Positions 37,260 to 50,200 of a stretch of 64,000 nt of DNA are shown here, piece after piece. The position numbers were made by a program, and so were the translations under genes. Below the pieces are notes generated by a model. That model ran no database searches, had not been told where the DNA came from, and worked only from the letters and a program-made list of their open reading frames with translations. Source of the stretch: Acanthopagrus latus (lineage: Eukaryota > Chordata > Actinopteri > Spariformes > Sparidae); assembly GCF_904848185.1 (NCBI RefSeq), contig NC_051062.1, positions 1 to 64,000 of the forward strand, written 5' to 3'. Within the stretch, counting starts at the first letter, position 1. Each line of letters begins with the position of its first letter.

Positions 37260-37612
37260 CCTATATGATTTCTGTTGTGTTTATAGTGTTTGCAAAATAC
37301 CTATCATACATAACACATATCATACATCAGAATATTCTATTACTGTTAATCCATTTATAATGAATAAAATACGCCGGCCCATGTGTCCTGTGTCATAGCT
37401 ATAATGTATGACGTTTACAGCAAAAAAAAAAAAACCCGCGTGAAAATCAGTTTCTATATCAGAGTTACGATTGATTAAATGCGCTGACACCTAATCGCGC
37501 CTGCTGAACAGATTACACTGAGTGGAACGGGTGACCGCCCCAATTCTCATCAGCGCCAACAGGCAGCAGCGTTCGACGCGGCGTCTACCCTTTATATGTC
37601 TATGGTCCCCAT
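36285..37612. mobile_element. Element with promoter-like inverted ends (~1.3 kb)
   Basis: ATAGACATATAAAGGGTAGACGCCGC at about 36296 reappears in reverse complement at about 37572-37597. Homology extends about 80 bp inward on both sides (CAGTGAGAATTGCGGCGG and GGGGCGGTCAT versus GATGAGAATTGGGGCGGTCA). The interior is A/T-rich with microsatellites. The arms are GC-rich and TATAAA-bearing. This could be a MITE or two inverted copies of a dispersed repeat. The right arm ends just upstream of the SNRNP70 first exon. Confidence 0.6.
36926..37258. repeat. Microsatellites: (TATAT)n, (TG)n, (TA)n, (GA)n
   Basis: TATTATATTATATTATAT at about 36930-36960, a TG run of about 17 dinucleotides at 37177-37210, TA at 37213-37236 and GA at 37236-37259. 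The segment also carries a repeated ~120-bp block (TCTACATGATTTATATATTTTTCATTTTCTCTGATATATAAA-like) near 36976, 37040 and 37118. Confidence 0.9.
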
Positions 37613-37639
37613 TGATTCGCGACCGGTGCGCTTTACGGC

Positions 37640-37868
37640 AAGTGTTTATTCGATTTACGGCATCCCGCCATTTTATTTATCGGGGACGACAGCAGACCAC
37701 ACGCATTTTAACTTTGTCGCCGCACGGAGAGAGTTCCCTGCGCAATTCGCTTTTAAGTTATTACTTGTGTACTTTTGCTGTAGTATTTTCTCGGCCTGAC
37801 GTCCATATATCGGTCGTTTCTTCCTCTAGTGTATGGTCTGACATTGGTCAAGACTCTGGAGGAGACAG
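37640..37868 (+). promoter_or_regulatory. SNRNP70: SNRNP70 promoter region and non-coding first exon
   Basis: A CpG-rich stretch ends with GGAGGAGACAG|GTAAGA, a strong donor at 37868. The first coding exon has its acceptor just before the ATG (TCTATTAAG|GTGCAAG-ATG), so a 5' UTR exon here fits. The transcription start is not defined and there is no clear TATA box. Confidence 0.55.
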
Positions 37869-38219
37869 GTAAGAATCATGCTCGAGGCTTCTTGTTAGCC
37901 GTAGAAACGTTAGCTTGATTCGTAATGCAAAGGGCTCCAAAAAAGGCTGGGCGCTGGGCGAACGTTTCCCTGTTGCGAAGATATTCGAGGTTATACTTAA
38001 CTTTTGTCTTTAAAGTCGTCGCTGTTTGATTTGCAGAATAATGTTTCATTAGGAGGAAGTCGTCAATGAAGACAACAGTTGACGCTAGCTCATCGAGCCG
38101 TCCTGCGAGCTTCCGTTGTTGGAGTTGGCCTTGGCCTGCCTGTGCCTGCTGCAATATTGTACCGAGCCTCGAGTAGCAGTGATTACACTAATAACTGTAA
38201 ATGTCTATTAAGGTGCAAG

Positions 38220-41200
38220 ATGACGCAGTTTTTACCTCCGAACCTGCTGGCCCTCTTTGCACCGCGGGACCCTATACCATTCCTTCCACAGCTAGAGAAG
38301 CTGCCCCATGAGAAACATCATAACCAACCATATAGTGGCATCGCACCCTTCATCAGGCACTTCGAGGTGATTATTTGATCAATTGTTACGCTCATATTTG
38401 TATATATTTGCAAGTTTTCACTCATTACCGCACATCCTGTGTTTTCATTGCCTCTTTTGTGATCAGGACCCGAGAGATGCACCTCCACCGACGAGGGCTG
38501 AGACCCGTGAGGAGCGCCTGGAGAGAAAGGTAAGATTCGAAATTCCCTTCATAAACTGTAGAAATACTGGCTCTGGCTTGGGCTTCTTTGAAAGCAATTG
38601 TAACACACTATAGAAGGCGAATAATTGTGAACACTGGAGGCCTTCAGAACATACATTCTTCTAAGCATGGAACTGTTTTTTCCCCTTTTTATTAATGCCT
38701 TCCACTTGCTTCAATGTACTCACTCCATTCAAACACCAAAATATACATTTCAGTTAGGAATCAACAACCCCATTTTGCTCATTGACAACATTCTTAATTT
38801 CAGGGATGTGCAATGTTTTTGTTGGACATTTTCCAAAAACCAAAACCCACATTTTCAAGCATTTTCAAGAAACTCATTCCAACTTCCAGATAGAAACGCC
38901 ATTCAGACTTTGAAATATTCCACAATTTGTTTAAATTTAAGGTTGTATTCATCTTTCAGATCCCATTAACGTTTCAAATAATAAAAATAGTTTATTTATA
39001 AATAAGTCCCGGCCGATTTATTTATTATTTTACAATATTAGGCATTTTCATTTTTCAGTCATTCAACTTTATGCAGAAAACTAGCAGGGCCCAGTGTGTA
39101 AATTGTTAGCAGCATTGATAGATGTTTGTCACCTATGTGCATTACTGCTGGCAATTTTTATGTGCAATACCAAGGATTACATTACCCTCTATATCTCATA
39201 TGTTATGCATTGTGTATACTCAGTGTATATATAGATTAATGGATGTTTAGTATTTTTTTTACGTAGGTAGATTTTTTTTCAAAAGCTGCTTGCAAGCTAA
39301 AACAATGTGGGCACCACTGTTCTACGTTGTCCTTGTTGGCAACACTCGTGTTTAGAACGCCACAACCCTATGATATATTTTGATGTTCCTCTGTTCTGTT
39401 GTGACAGTAAAACAAGTACATTTTTAAACTGCATTATCATATTATTTCAGTGAGGACTCATAAATAACTACAAATGACTAATGTTACGGAAATCTGTTTG
39501 TTTTGTTACGTGATTCTGGATTATTTGATTTTTTTTTTTTTATGTATATATCGGCCGATATATCGGAATATCGGATTTTTAAATCACCACATATTGGTAT
39601 CAATATCGGCCTTAAAAATCCTTTAGCGGTTAGGCTCTATTTATAAAGCTTTGTCATATCGCAGTCATAATGGAAGTCTATTAGAAATCACTTCAAACCC
39701 ACTAATTGATTATCGACCATTTCCTACAAATATTTTTCTTTCAGAGGCGAGAGAAGATTGAGAGGAGACAAGCAGTGGTTGAGACAGAACTCAAGCTTTG
39801 TAAGTTTCACAATGAGTGACCTTATGCAAAATATTTTCCTTTTTATGGTTTCTTTGCTAATTCTGATTTCCTGACTGCATTATGATAGGGGATCCCCATA
39901 ATGACCCCAATGCACAAGGGGATGCCTTCAAAACATTGTTTGTAGCACGAGTGGTGAGTAGGATGGACACATTAATTTTCTCAAGTGTTCTTACACCAGG
40001 TCTTTGGATTATGCAAATATTTTCTTTTCTTACAGCTGATAATGTCTAACGTATTTTGTCTTTGCTGTAGAACTATGATACTACAGAGTCCAAGCTTCGT
40101 CGAGAGTTTGAGGTCTATGGACCCATCAAACGGGTATGTTTAGCTGATGTGTCTTAATTGTCCTAACCTGTTCACGTTTGCAATAAGTAAACAAAACTAC
40201 ACTGTAATCACATCTGCATGAGTTTATTCATTGTTTAAATAAAAAAAACTTGGTACAGGTACTGTTTCTCTTCTAGCCTACACCTTGAAATTCAATTTAG
40301 TTAAGTGGATGCCATGTGACATGCAACAACCACCACCATAAAACTGCTTAGGAATAGCTAGAGGATGGCAACAGAGAGCTCAAGGTCTTTATCTGGCCCC
40401 CCAAATACCACAGATCTAATCCCAATCTGTTCTAGTATCTGTGGGACCAACCTTACCACATTTTAAGTCTGTAATTCTTGTATGTTAAATTGAATTGCAG
40501 CCTCATTTACATATGTACATAAAACCACATGACACAGGTGTGTAATGTTTAATACACTTATGTCTAAAGGGGTTCTCAAGGAATATGTATACATGTGTTT
40601 GCAATTCTATTGACTAAATTGAAAAAAAATGGATCATGCTCTCCAAGAGTGTTAGGGCTGGTAGTAATAGCCCCACTTTATGGCTCTTGGTAAATCACCA
40701 GCATAGTTATTAACTGCCATATCTCTTTATGTAATAGTCCTTATTTTGACGAACCACCTACAGTTGAGTGTTACATCACTGTTGTAAATACAAATCCCAG
40801 GTCTCAACAATTTTTCAGACATGGTGTAGGAGCTAACTACAAATCTCATAACAATGTTATGCCCTCAAAACATCTTGTTTAACACTGTGATCCTACCCTC
40901 TTGCTGAGGTTTCATAGTGCAGAAACAAGTATTACTAGGACCGAATGGGTGTCACTGACACTATTCATCCCATTATAAGTCACCACCAAAATGATTTTGA
41001 ATCTCTCAATTTCATGGAAAAAAACTGACAAAACATTACTTACTAATCAACATGTTGTGTACAAGTTTGTAACATTCGATGCAGTTCCATTGCAGCTGCA
41101 GCCACAGCTGGGAGCATATTTCTCTCACACATTTACTTTCAGAAGCGCAGTGTTAAATTCATGTGCAGGTCCCCCATATGTGCAGGTCAGTTAAGAGTCA

Positions 41201-44200
41201 AGAGAGCTTTCATTTGGTCTCATATTGTGTGTTCAGACAGAAAACACACAGAGGAAAATACGCTTTCTCTGCCTTGTCCACTCCACTTAAGTCGCTTTTG
41301 TCACACTGTGTGTTCCTGCTTCTAAATTTAAAGGGCCCGCACGCCACTAGCGTTAAACACCACCACGCACTACTGCTGTAGCAGCCCATCCATTTACCGA
41401 CATCGTTGATCACAGAAAGTTATTTGATAAAGTCATTAAATAGCATGCTAGCATGCTACGTCGCTAGTATGCAATAATTTCTCTCCTTTCTTATAAACAT
41501 ATTACACAATTAAAAGCTCGAATGTTTGGTAGGAACCAAAACTACGCGGGTTGTTCTCTGGGACCGACTTGACCGTGGGACGACAGCACAACGAGACATC
41601 CCTATTGGTTATCGCATGGCTTTTCCACCAAGACGCGTCGTTTCCAGCATGAGGTCAACTCACTCACGTGTTGGACCATGCAGCGACTCAAACAGCATGG
41701 AGGGAGGAGAGAGATGCGCATCTTGTAGCTGGAAATACAGTCATTATTAAAGTTATTAGTTATTTATAAAAATGCAAAACACAAATGCTTGATCAAGGGC
41801 CTGGCCCAAGGATAGTGGAGGGAAATATTGATGGCTCGGGCTCGGCCAGACTCTCTTGAGAGAATCTAAACTCTAATAGGAATCAAGTAAAGAATGCCGA
41901 TGCGTGGAGGAAGGTCGCTCTAGTGGTTGCTATGCTTGCTGAGCTTTTATTTGTGATACGTTTGTAAGAAAGGAGAGGAATTATTGCATACTAGCTTTGC
42001 AACGTAGCATGCTATTTAATGACTTTATGAAATAACTTTCCGTCAAGTAACTTTCCATGATCAACGATGTTGGTAAATAGATGGGCTGTGCTACAGCAGT
42101 AGTGTGTGGTGGTGTTTAAAGCGAGTGCCGTGCGGGCCCTTTTAAATTTAGAAGCAGGAATGAACAGGGTGACTAAAGCGACTTAAGCAACATAGGTGGA
42201 GTGGACAAGGCGGATTTTCCTCTTTGTGCGCCTTTGGTCTGAAGGCAGTTACATAAAGTTGGAGGATTTTTAACTTTTTTTTCCCTCCTAACCCTAACCC
42301 TATTCCACCCGCCTCCGCCTTTTCCACCTTTCCCTCCTTGTCCGCCTGGCTCCCAATACACAATGAATGACTTCCAGGATCATTTTCCTCTTTATGCGCC
42401 TTAGCTCTGAACGTTCGGTTAGGCTACAGTAGCCTGTCTGTTGGCAAAAATAATAATGCAATAGTTGCTTAATAATCTTTGGTTTAGCCTATTTAAACCC
42501 ATGGTACAACTTAAAATTAGTCTCAGCCTGTATTTTGTAGAAAAAAAAATTAGTCAGATTTTCTTTTTGCTTTTATCCCTGTAAACACTGCTGATATGAC
42601 GAGTGTTGCAGTTTATTTGTTGATAATGATGAAAGCCAACTGATATCTCCATTCTTGTGTGTTTCAGATTTACATTGTTTACAACAAGAGGACGGGGAAG
42701 CCTCGGGGCTATGCATTCATTGAATATGAGCATGAACGAGACATGCACTGTGAGTAGCAATGCTGGTTTGTGAGGGTGCTGGAAATATTTGAAAATGCAT
42801 AAATTTTAATCTGTTTCCAGGTTAGAAGTGCTGGGATTTCAGATAAAGTACTTGACATTTTAACTAAATTACTTTCATAATACATTGTTTTAATATTGGC
42901 TCAGCCAGGTTATAGGATTCCAAGTCTGTTTTCAGACTGATGACACACTGGTGAAACCTGCATCTTGAATGTGTCACGCCCCTGTAAAATGCTGTCTTTT
43001 GACTGTCACAAAAAGGTGTAGGAACCCCATGTGAAGCACTGAGCCAAAAGCTTTCTCTATATGATCACATGTTCATGAAGACTGATGTCTCTGACATGTA
43101 GGATGGTTCTCCAGTTGAACAATTCCTTTTATTCTACATGGATATTTCTGTTTTATGACACTGAGGTGGCAGCTTTCTGTTACACCTAGAGAAAGTGACC
43201 GCTACTTAATGAGCAAATTAATGGTAATGGCATCAAAAGAATCAGTACTTACAGTACAGATTTAGGTTCTACATTTGCATGTCTTAAAATCTAGGTCCGG
43301 TGGTTTTGTGGTGTGTGTGTGTCCATGTGTCTGTGTCCATGTGTCTCTGTCCATGTGTTTGTGTTTGATGCATGTCATCTGTTGACTAATAGTCTGGAGG
43401 AGGGGAACAGCTTTATTCAATGCGTTGGACCATCTTGGGGGGGGTTGGGGGGCAACTGTCTGTCATCTGTGAACTTGAAAATCTTTGCCTTTCAACGGGC
43501 ACATTGTCTTTTAACTGTTAGGCGTTGGTAGCTCTGTGGGAAAGCTGCTCTCGTGGTTGGACTCTAATGGTAAGCACAAAGTCAGACTGGTCACCAAGCA
43601 TAGAATGGGTTTTTTTTTTTTGTGAACAGAACAGTGTTAATGACTGTATGGAAACCCATCTTTTGTATGAATTGGTATGGAGCTTGTTTGTCAAAGTATT
43701 TATTGGTGGTCCTCAACCCTGGTCATGGTGAGATTAGTAAAACTCAAGCACACGAGAGAGTTTAAGCTGGAGGTGATACCACAGTGTATTATGGAGCACC
43801 GTCTTTTTAGACAGGTGAATGGTGCTATCTGACACAGTGACACCATTCTGGTGGTGATATCAGCTCTTCAAGACCAGAGTTGCTGAATCACAGCAAGCAT
43901 GTAGTCACAGCAGGGGATGAACTGAGGGGGGATGCGGGGCTAAACAGTATATTAACTGTGTGTTGTTCTCATTGCCACTGCAGCCGACAATCTGTGATGG
44001 CTATTGGCCAGAGCTGGCTGGCAGATGATGATGGTTATGATACATCTACACCCTACTACCACAGCTCAGTATATGGTTGGTATAATGGGTTTGTATGATG
44101 GGTAAGATTTCTTTCCACCCTCCATCTCCTACATAGGGAAGAGGAGCTACGTTCAATGGGTAAAGCATCATACTTTGCAAGCCCTGAAATGCTTTAAGTG

Positions 44201-47200
44201 CAATTACTATGACTATAGTCTTTGGCTTTGACCATTGAACGCACCCCTGACTACTATTACATAAAATTTTGCCCAATGACTCTGCCCTTTATGTGAAAGC
44301 CACCTCAGGTCACTGAGGGCACATGCTTCACAATAGCAGTGTCTTAGATTGGTAGAGAGGCAAAGGGTCAGCAATCAAGAGAGAAATCAAATGTGGTGTG
44401 GCACAGCTGTCAATCCCACTAGCTTCTTGTGGAGATTGTTGTGATAAATGTTGTGCAGATTAACTGAATTTGATGCAGCTTTTCAAAAAATAGTTATGCT
44501 ATTTTAATTTTTATTGTTGCATAGCAATAAAATTATAAATATTAGGGGTGTCATGATTCTCAAAGTCCTCAATTTGATTTACGATTTTAGGGTCACGATT
44601 CAATTCTCGATCTTTTATACTCTTAGCACAGATGGCTGTACCATTTTTAGTCTAGTCTTGGATCCTTGGATTTTTTTCTCAAGTTTTCAATTCTTATTTC
44701 AAAAGAGGTCTACATGGTGTAGTAAGTCATATAACCTCAATTATTTGTTTGCAGTGTACTACACTAAGGCCTTATTGTCACATTTAAATTTATGAACGAT
44801 ATAACACGATATAAATGTAACAATAACTTGTTTCACCACTTCATTGGAAACTTACTGTAAACAAATCAGATGCCATCAAGGGTACCTGACATCTAGTGAC
44901 ACTTTTTAGTAACTGCAGATGTGAAGAGTGTGTTGTGATGGTTATGTAGCTCGTGTTGCCCTGGAGATCGTTATCTGTTAAGGCTACTAAATCTGCCAAT
45001 TAAATGCTTAAATCCAGGGTTTTCTACCACTAAGGTGGCATGTCTGATGCTACAAATGGTTCCGTCACCAACGTGGGTTGTGAACATTAGTCACTGGGAA
45101 TGCAAAATAGTTCAGGAGCGGGTTTGAGTTCAGTTAATGCGTCTACTATATCAGCAGTTGCCATGGTGTGTTTCATTGGTTGCAGCTTCAAATTGGAGGA
45201 GGTAACGTTTCCTTGCTGGGCTACAGCATGCTATGTGTATTTTCCCTTTTGGCACACCTGCGGGACATGATACTGGGGGCGTGGTGAAATCAACGATTCC
45301 ACCTTTGATTTCAAAGGCTGAGATCATGACGTCATTTTGATCGATATCCAACTTACAATCGAGATTGTGACACCCCCAATAGATATGGTAGATTAGCAGC
45401 AAGCAACATTTAACAAGAACCAACATTAGAGATGCCTCTCCAAATGGCAGTCTGAGAAATGTTTGCAGAGTGATGCCGAATTGCCTGCTTTCTGCTGGAC
45501 AGGTAAGGCTAAAGTAAAGATTACTGCTGACTGTAAAATACATTTCCCCCCACATCTAATGGTATTAAACCTAGATAATGCAAAATGTGTTAGCAGTATA
45601 TTTGTTTTGTCTTTTGCAGTAAGACAGCATATGGAGCAGTAACTAAGACGTACAGGGCAGTAAGTGTGCAAAAGATGGTTGAAGTAATGACATGGTTTGA
45701 CATAAACTGAGAAGTCTGCTTATCACAGAGCTAATAAGTGTTCTATTTTTAGTTGTCCGAAATCTCATTGATCCCTTGTTTTTTGTTTTTTTAATACGTA
45801 TAACCTGTAGATTTATAGACTAAATAACTAAATACATCTTCACTTCTTCACTTGGGTTAATAGAAAATTGGTTTCTTGTCCACGAGGGCCACTGTAGCTT
45901 CTGTTTTTGGAAAGGAGGGGTGAGCAAGAGTGTTGGAATCATACTGCTCACTCTGTTCCACAAACTGCTCATTTTCTATGCAAAGCATTGAGCTGTATGT
46001 ATAGCCTTATCAGCTGAATACAGTTCACAATTCATTTTTAATCTGGAAAATGATAAACTAATTTGAGTTGATGCATAATACTATTCAAACAAATGTCTGG
46101 GCTGGCTTTAATAGAAAAGGCAGATGAGGGAAATGTTCTTGGTAATTATACCAAATAGGCTAAAAATACATGATTTATTCAATACATGACTGAAAGTTAG
46201 ACTAGACACTAGTTATTGCCTTTATAGATTGATTCATAACAATAGTAAGGTTAAGATTTTCAAATAAATGGTTCCTCCACATTCAGCTTCTGACATGTCA
46301 GGAGATTAGACACCAGATGCCCTAAATCAGGTCAAGATTTCAGGCCACTTTAGATCCAAGACATGTGTTACGGACAGGATTTCATTGAATTCTTTTTAAT
46401 TTAATCATTTATTTGTTAAAGTTTCTTTTTTGGGGGGGGGGTTGTGTTGCGATGAGGCAACTTCTGCCAGGAAGGTGGCCCTGTTTTTGTTTTTTTCAGT
46501 TTGGCAGTTTTGGTAGGACTGGAGGGGGTTTGGTAAGGCCCTGTCATTGGATGGGATGTTGACATCCTTAGTGAACACAGGAAGTGGTGGGGTTCTGGTA
46601 AGGCCCTTTTGTTGTGATGGTATGTGTATTCTGGTGCTGAGGGGTTTTTGGTAAGGCCCTGAGACTGCAGATTTTCATAAGGCCCATGGTTGAGGCAATA
46701 TGGTAAGACCATCAACTGTAAAGTATGTCTGAGGGAGTTTGGTAAGGCCCTCAGAATGTATATGAGGATGTGGTAAGGCCCTCAGACAGTACGCTGTACC
46801 AAATGGGTGTTGGTAAGGCCCATCTACTTGGATTTAAAAGTTGTGTCCTCTGGGATCATCATCACTTCAGACCAGTGTGGCAGCCAGGATGAGCTGCCTG
46901 GATCTCGCCAAGTCCTTCCATCATACAGGATGGATCAGAAGACTGTTGTATGGTATAATGGGATGAGGTGTGGGACGAAGTCAGAATGTACACAAGTTTG
47001 GAACAATGCCAAATGCTGGAGAGTCCTTGTTGACAAAATCTTGCTCTTGGTTGCTTCAATCATGTTGTTCTGTTATGAAGCTTATACAAGGTTTGAGCAA
47101 ATTATAGACACTGCAATAGAACATTCTATGGTCATATAATATGTGGTTTGGTAATTACTAGTCCAATTTGCCTGACCAGCTTCGTGCTCTTCTGTCTCCA

Positions 47201-50200
47201 CAATGACTAATGTGTTCTTTGGACAAACTCTTTTAATTGTTCTAAAATCGAGATGAACAGTTTTGTCATTTTCAGAATTATTTAATTTAATCCCCAAGGA
47301 GCCTGTAAAATTATATGTAATTCAGTGGTAGTGAATACACTAGGGATGGAACAGTTCATCAAAAAAATCCATCCCGTTCGGTACACTTGTCACGGTTCGG
47401 GGCGCGTATGTACCGTTCAGTTCATAGGCACACGCAACTTCTTTCTCTCATTTACTAACGAGGCGAAGCGTGTACACTCCAGAGCAGCAGGTGGCGGAAC
47501 TGAGCTGGATGCCAACCGCCAGTAAACAAGGAGAGCTATGAGTCGGCTGTGTTTCATGGCTCGCGGGCTAGCTTGCAAGCTTCGACGTCAGACACACAGC
47601 CGACTCATCATAGCACTAGCTTGCGAGCCGCGATGCTGAAACGCTCGCGACTCGAGTCAGAGCAGGAGACAGCGCAAACAGCCGACTACATTCTCAATTA
47701 GTAGCAGACGAGCAAGTGAAGTCTCTGGGTTAAACTTCCTCCAATCAGCATGAAAAGCATATACTTGTCATTGTACAACAGAAGCCGTTCTTCCACTTCT
47801 GAAATAACAAAGTTACATGGATTTTGTGAACCGTTCCACCCCTAGAATACACTAATAACAATTACAACAGCACGGCTTTAGTAACTAAACTAAATATAAC
47901 TATTGTTAACTGTTCTGAAAGATTTGGTTAAATTTAGCAAATACACAGTGACAGAATTAAGACCTGTTTTAAGGCAATGTGTCACACTTTGGAATGAGTG
48001 TTCTACTCAGTCAAACCTGTGTCGGATGAAGCATTTATTCAGCAAAATATGAGTCACATTTCATTCTGCTTCATTTTATTCTTGTTCAATAGTAGTATTT
48101 TTAGAAAGGTCGCACCCCAATAAGTTTGTCGTTTGGACCTAAAATAATATCCTTAAGACATCCTGAATAACTTAAAATGGATACCGATATATCAATCTTA
48201 GCTACAGAGTTAGTCAACGAAGACAGCCAAAGAACTGAATGCTTGGTAGTTAAATGATGCAGTTAAAAGTATAACATGTCAGTCACTCATCGGGTGGAAG
48301 GAAGTCAACTCCCATTATCCTCGGCTTTTACCCAGAGAGCAGCCATCTCGGCCTCACCTGCTCCTGGTCAGTATAATGACGCACTGTTTGTTTCCTTTGC
48401 CACAATGATGCCGTTATACTTGCATATAACCTTTTTTCTTCCTTCTCCCCATTCCTATTCTTCAGCTGCCTACAAACATGCAGACGGGAAGAAGATCGAT
48501 GGTAGAAGGGTGTTGGTGGACGTGGAACGAGGACGCACGGTCAAAGGATGGCATCCTCGCAGGCTAGGTCAGCTGCCTTTTTTTATGTATTGAGTTTCAA
48601 AGCTGTGTGCTAAGCAAGTTTTCATCTCAGCTGAAAGACTAACAGGCTCTCAAACAGTATTCACTGAACCCAACTAAAACAAGAGAATGGGTAAATGAAC
48701 CAGAGGTGTAACAACTCCACTGACACTTATGTTATTACAGCTTAAGCCATGTGGTTGTGCTAACCTTTTCTAATCTAATTTCTTTATATTTTTTGGTAAT
48801 ATACATAGTCAACATTATTGGCTTTCTGATTTTTGTATTTTTTCCCTGTTGCCTTCGTTCGTTCTTGTCTGTGCCTCCTCCCACCACCGCTAACGGAAGA
48901 GTCAGTCGCACTGGGCTCTAGTAGTAGCAGTAGTAATTTAACAAAACAAGTTTGAATATAGGGCATTTAAACCCCTGATTCAGATTGTAGAGCTTAGGGG
49001 GTACCTCATCTATAGTTTACATTTGAGATTACAAACTACAGAGTAACTAGGGTGATAATACAAGACCTCTTAAGTCTGACTACTGCATCCGGCTAAAGGA
49101 ACCTAGTCAAACACGCCGCTGAATCTGTTTATCACAGCCATGATGTGAGTGAGCTAGATGCTGATCAAACATTGCAGTCCTGTATCTGTGCTTCAGTTGT
49201 GGTGCAGGCTAGTAAATGGCTCTGTGCCTTCTTCCTTTGTCAATTTTCCCTTGGTGTGATGCCTACTGTTCTGGGTCTCTGTAGCACAGGTTGCAGTGCT
49301 GTTCTTAAAAAGGTTCACACATGCATTCGTGCTCCTTTAAGTGTTCAGATGGATGAGCAAAATAATGTCTGCCTTGTCAGCTTTCCAGAATTGATAACTT
49401 GATAACATCAAGTCTAGGGGTCCTAACTTAACACCTATAACTTGTTCTTATGTCTGGCTTGTTGTTCCTAATCAGGTGGTGGATTGGGTGGCACTAGGAG
49501 AGGTGGAGCTGACGTTAATATCAAGCACTCTGGACGAGATGATGCATCCCGTTATGATGATCGTCCCCTGGGCGGGTGAGTACTGGCGGGGAAGACTGGC
49601 ATAAAATTGTGTTCTGTTATGTACAACAATAACTGCTTTTTGTCTATAGTGATCGGGAACGTGGAGAACGGAGGGAGCGCAGTCGGGAGCGTGACCGGGA
49701 CAAGGACAGAGAGCGCAGAAGGTCCCGGTCTCGCGAACGCCGTCGTCGTACCCGTTCCCGGGAGCGAGAGAGGGAGAGAGAGAGGCCGCTTGGAGGAGGA
49801 GACGAGGTCACCCCTACTAGTCGGCGTCGTGAGCGAGAGAGGGAGCGTGGGGGGGCAGCGGGAGGAGACAGCAGGAGTAGGGAGAGGAGTAGAGAACGTA
49901 AGAGAAGGAGCAGGAGCCGTGACCGCAAGAGAGACAGGGAGAGGGGCAAGGGGCTGGATGGAGAGGAGGTCGGCCAGGGCGATGGAGTCCCTGAAGGTGG
50001 TGAGCGGCTGCTGGAGGAGCATGAAGGAGAAGTGGGTGAGGGCATGGAGGAGCGTAGGGACAGGGACAGAGAAAGGGACAGAGACCGCAGGCGCAGCCAC
50101 AGGGACAAAGACAGGCGCAGGGGAGACCGGGACAGAGATAGGGAGCACAAGAGGGAGCGGGGGGAGAGAGATAGGGGGGACCGCAGAGAGGATCGCCACA

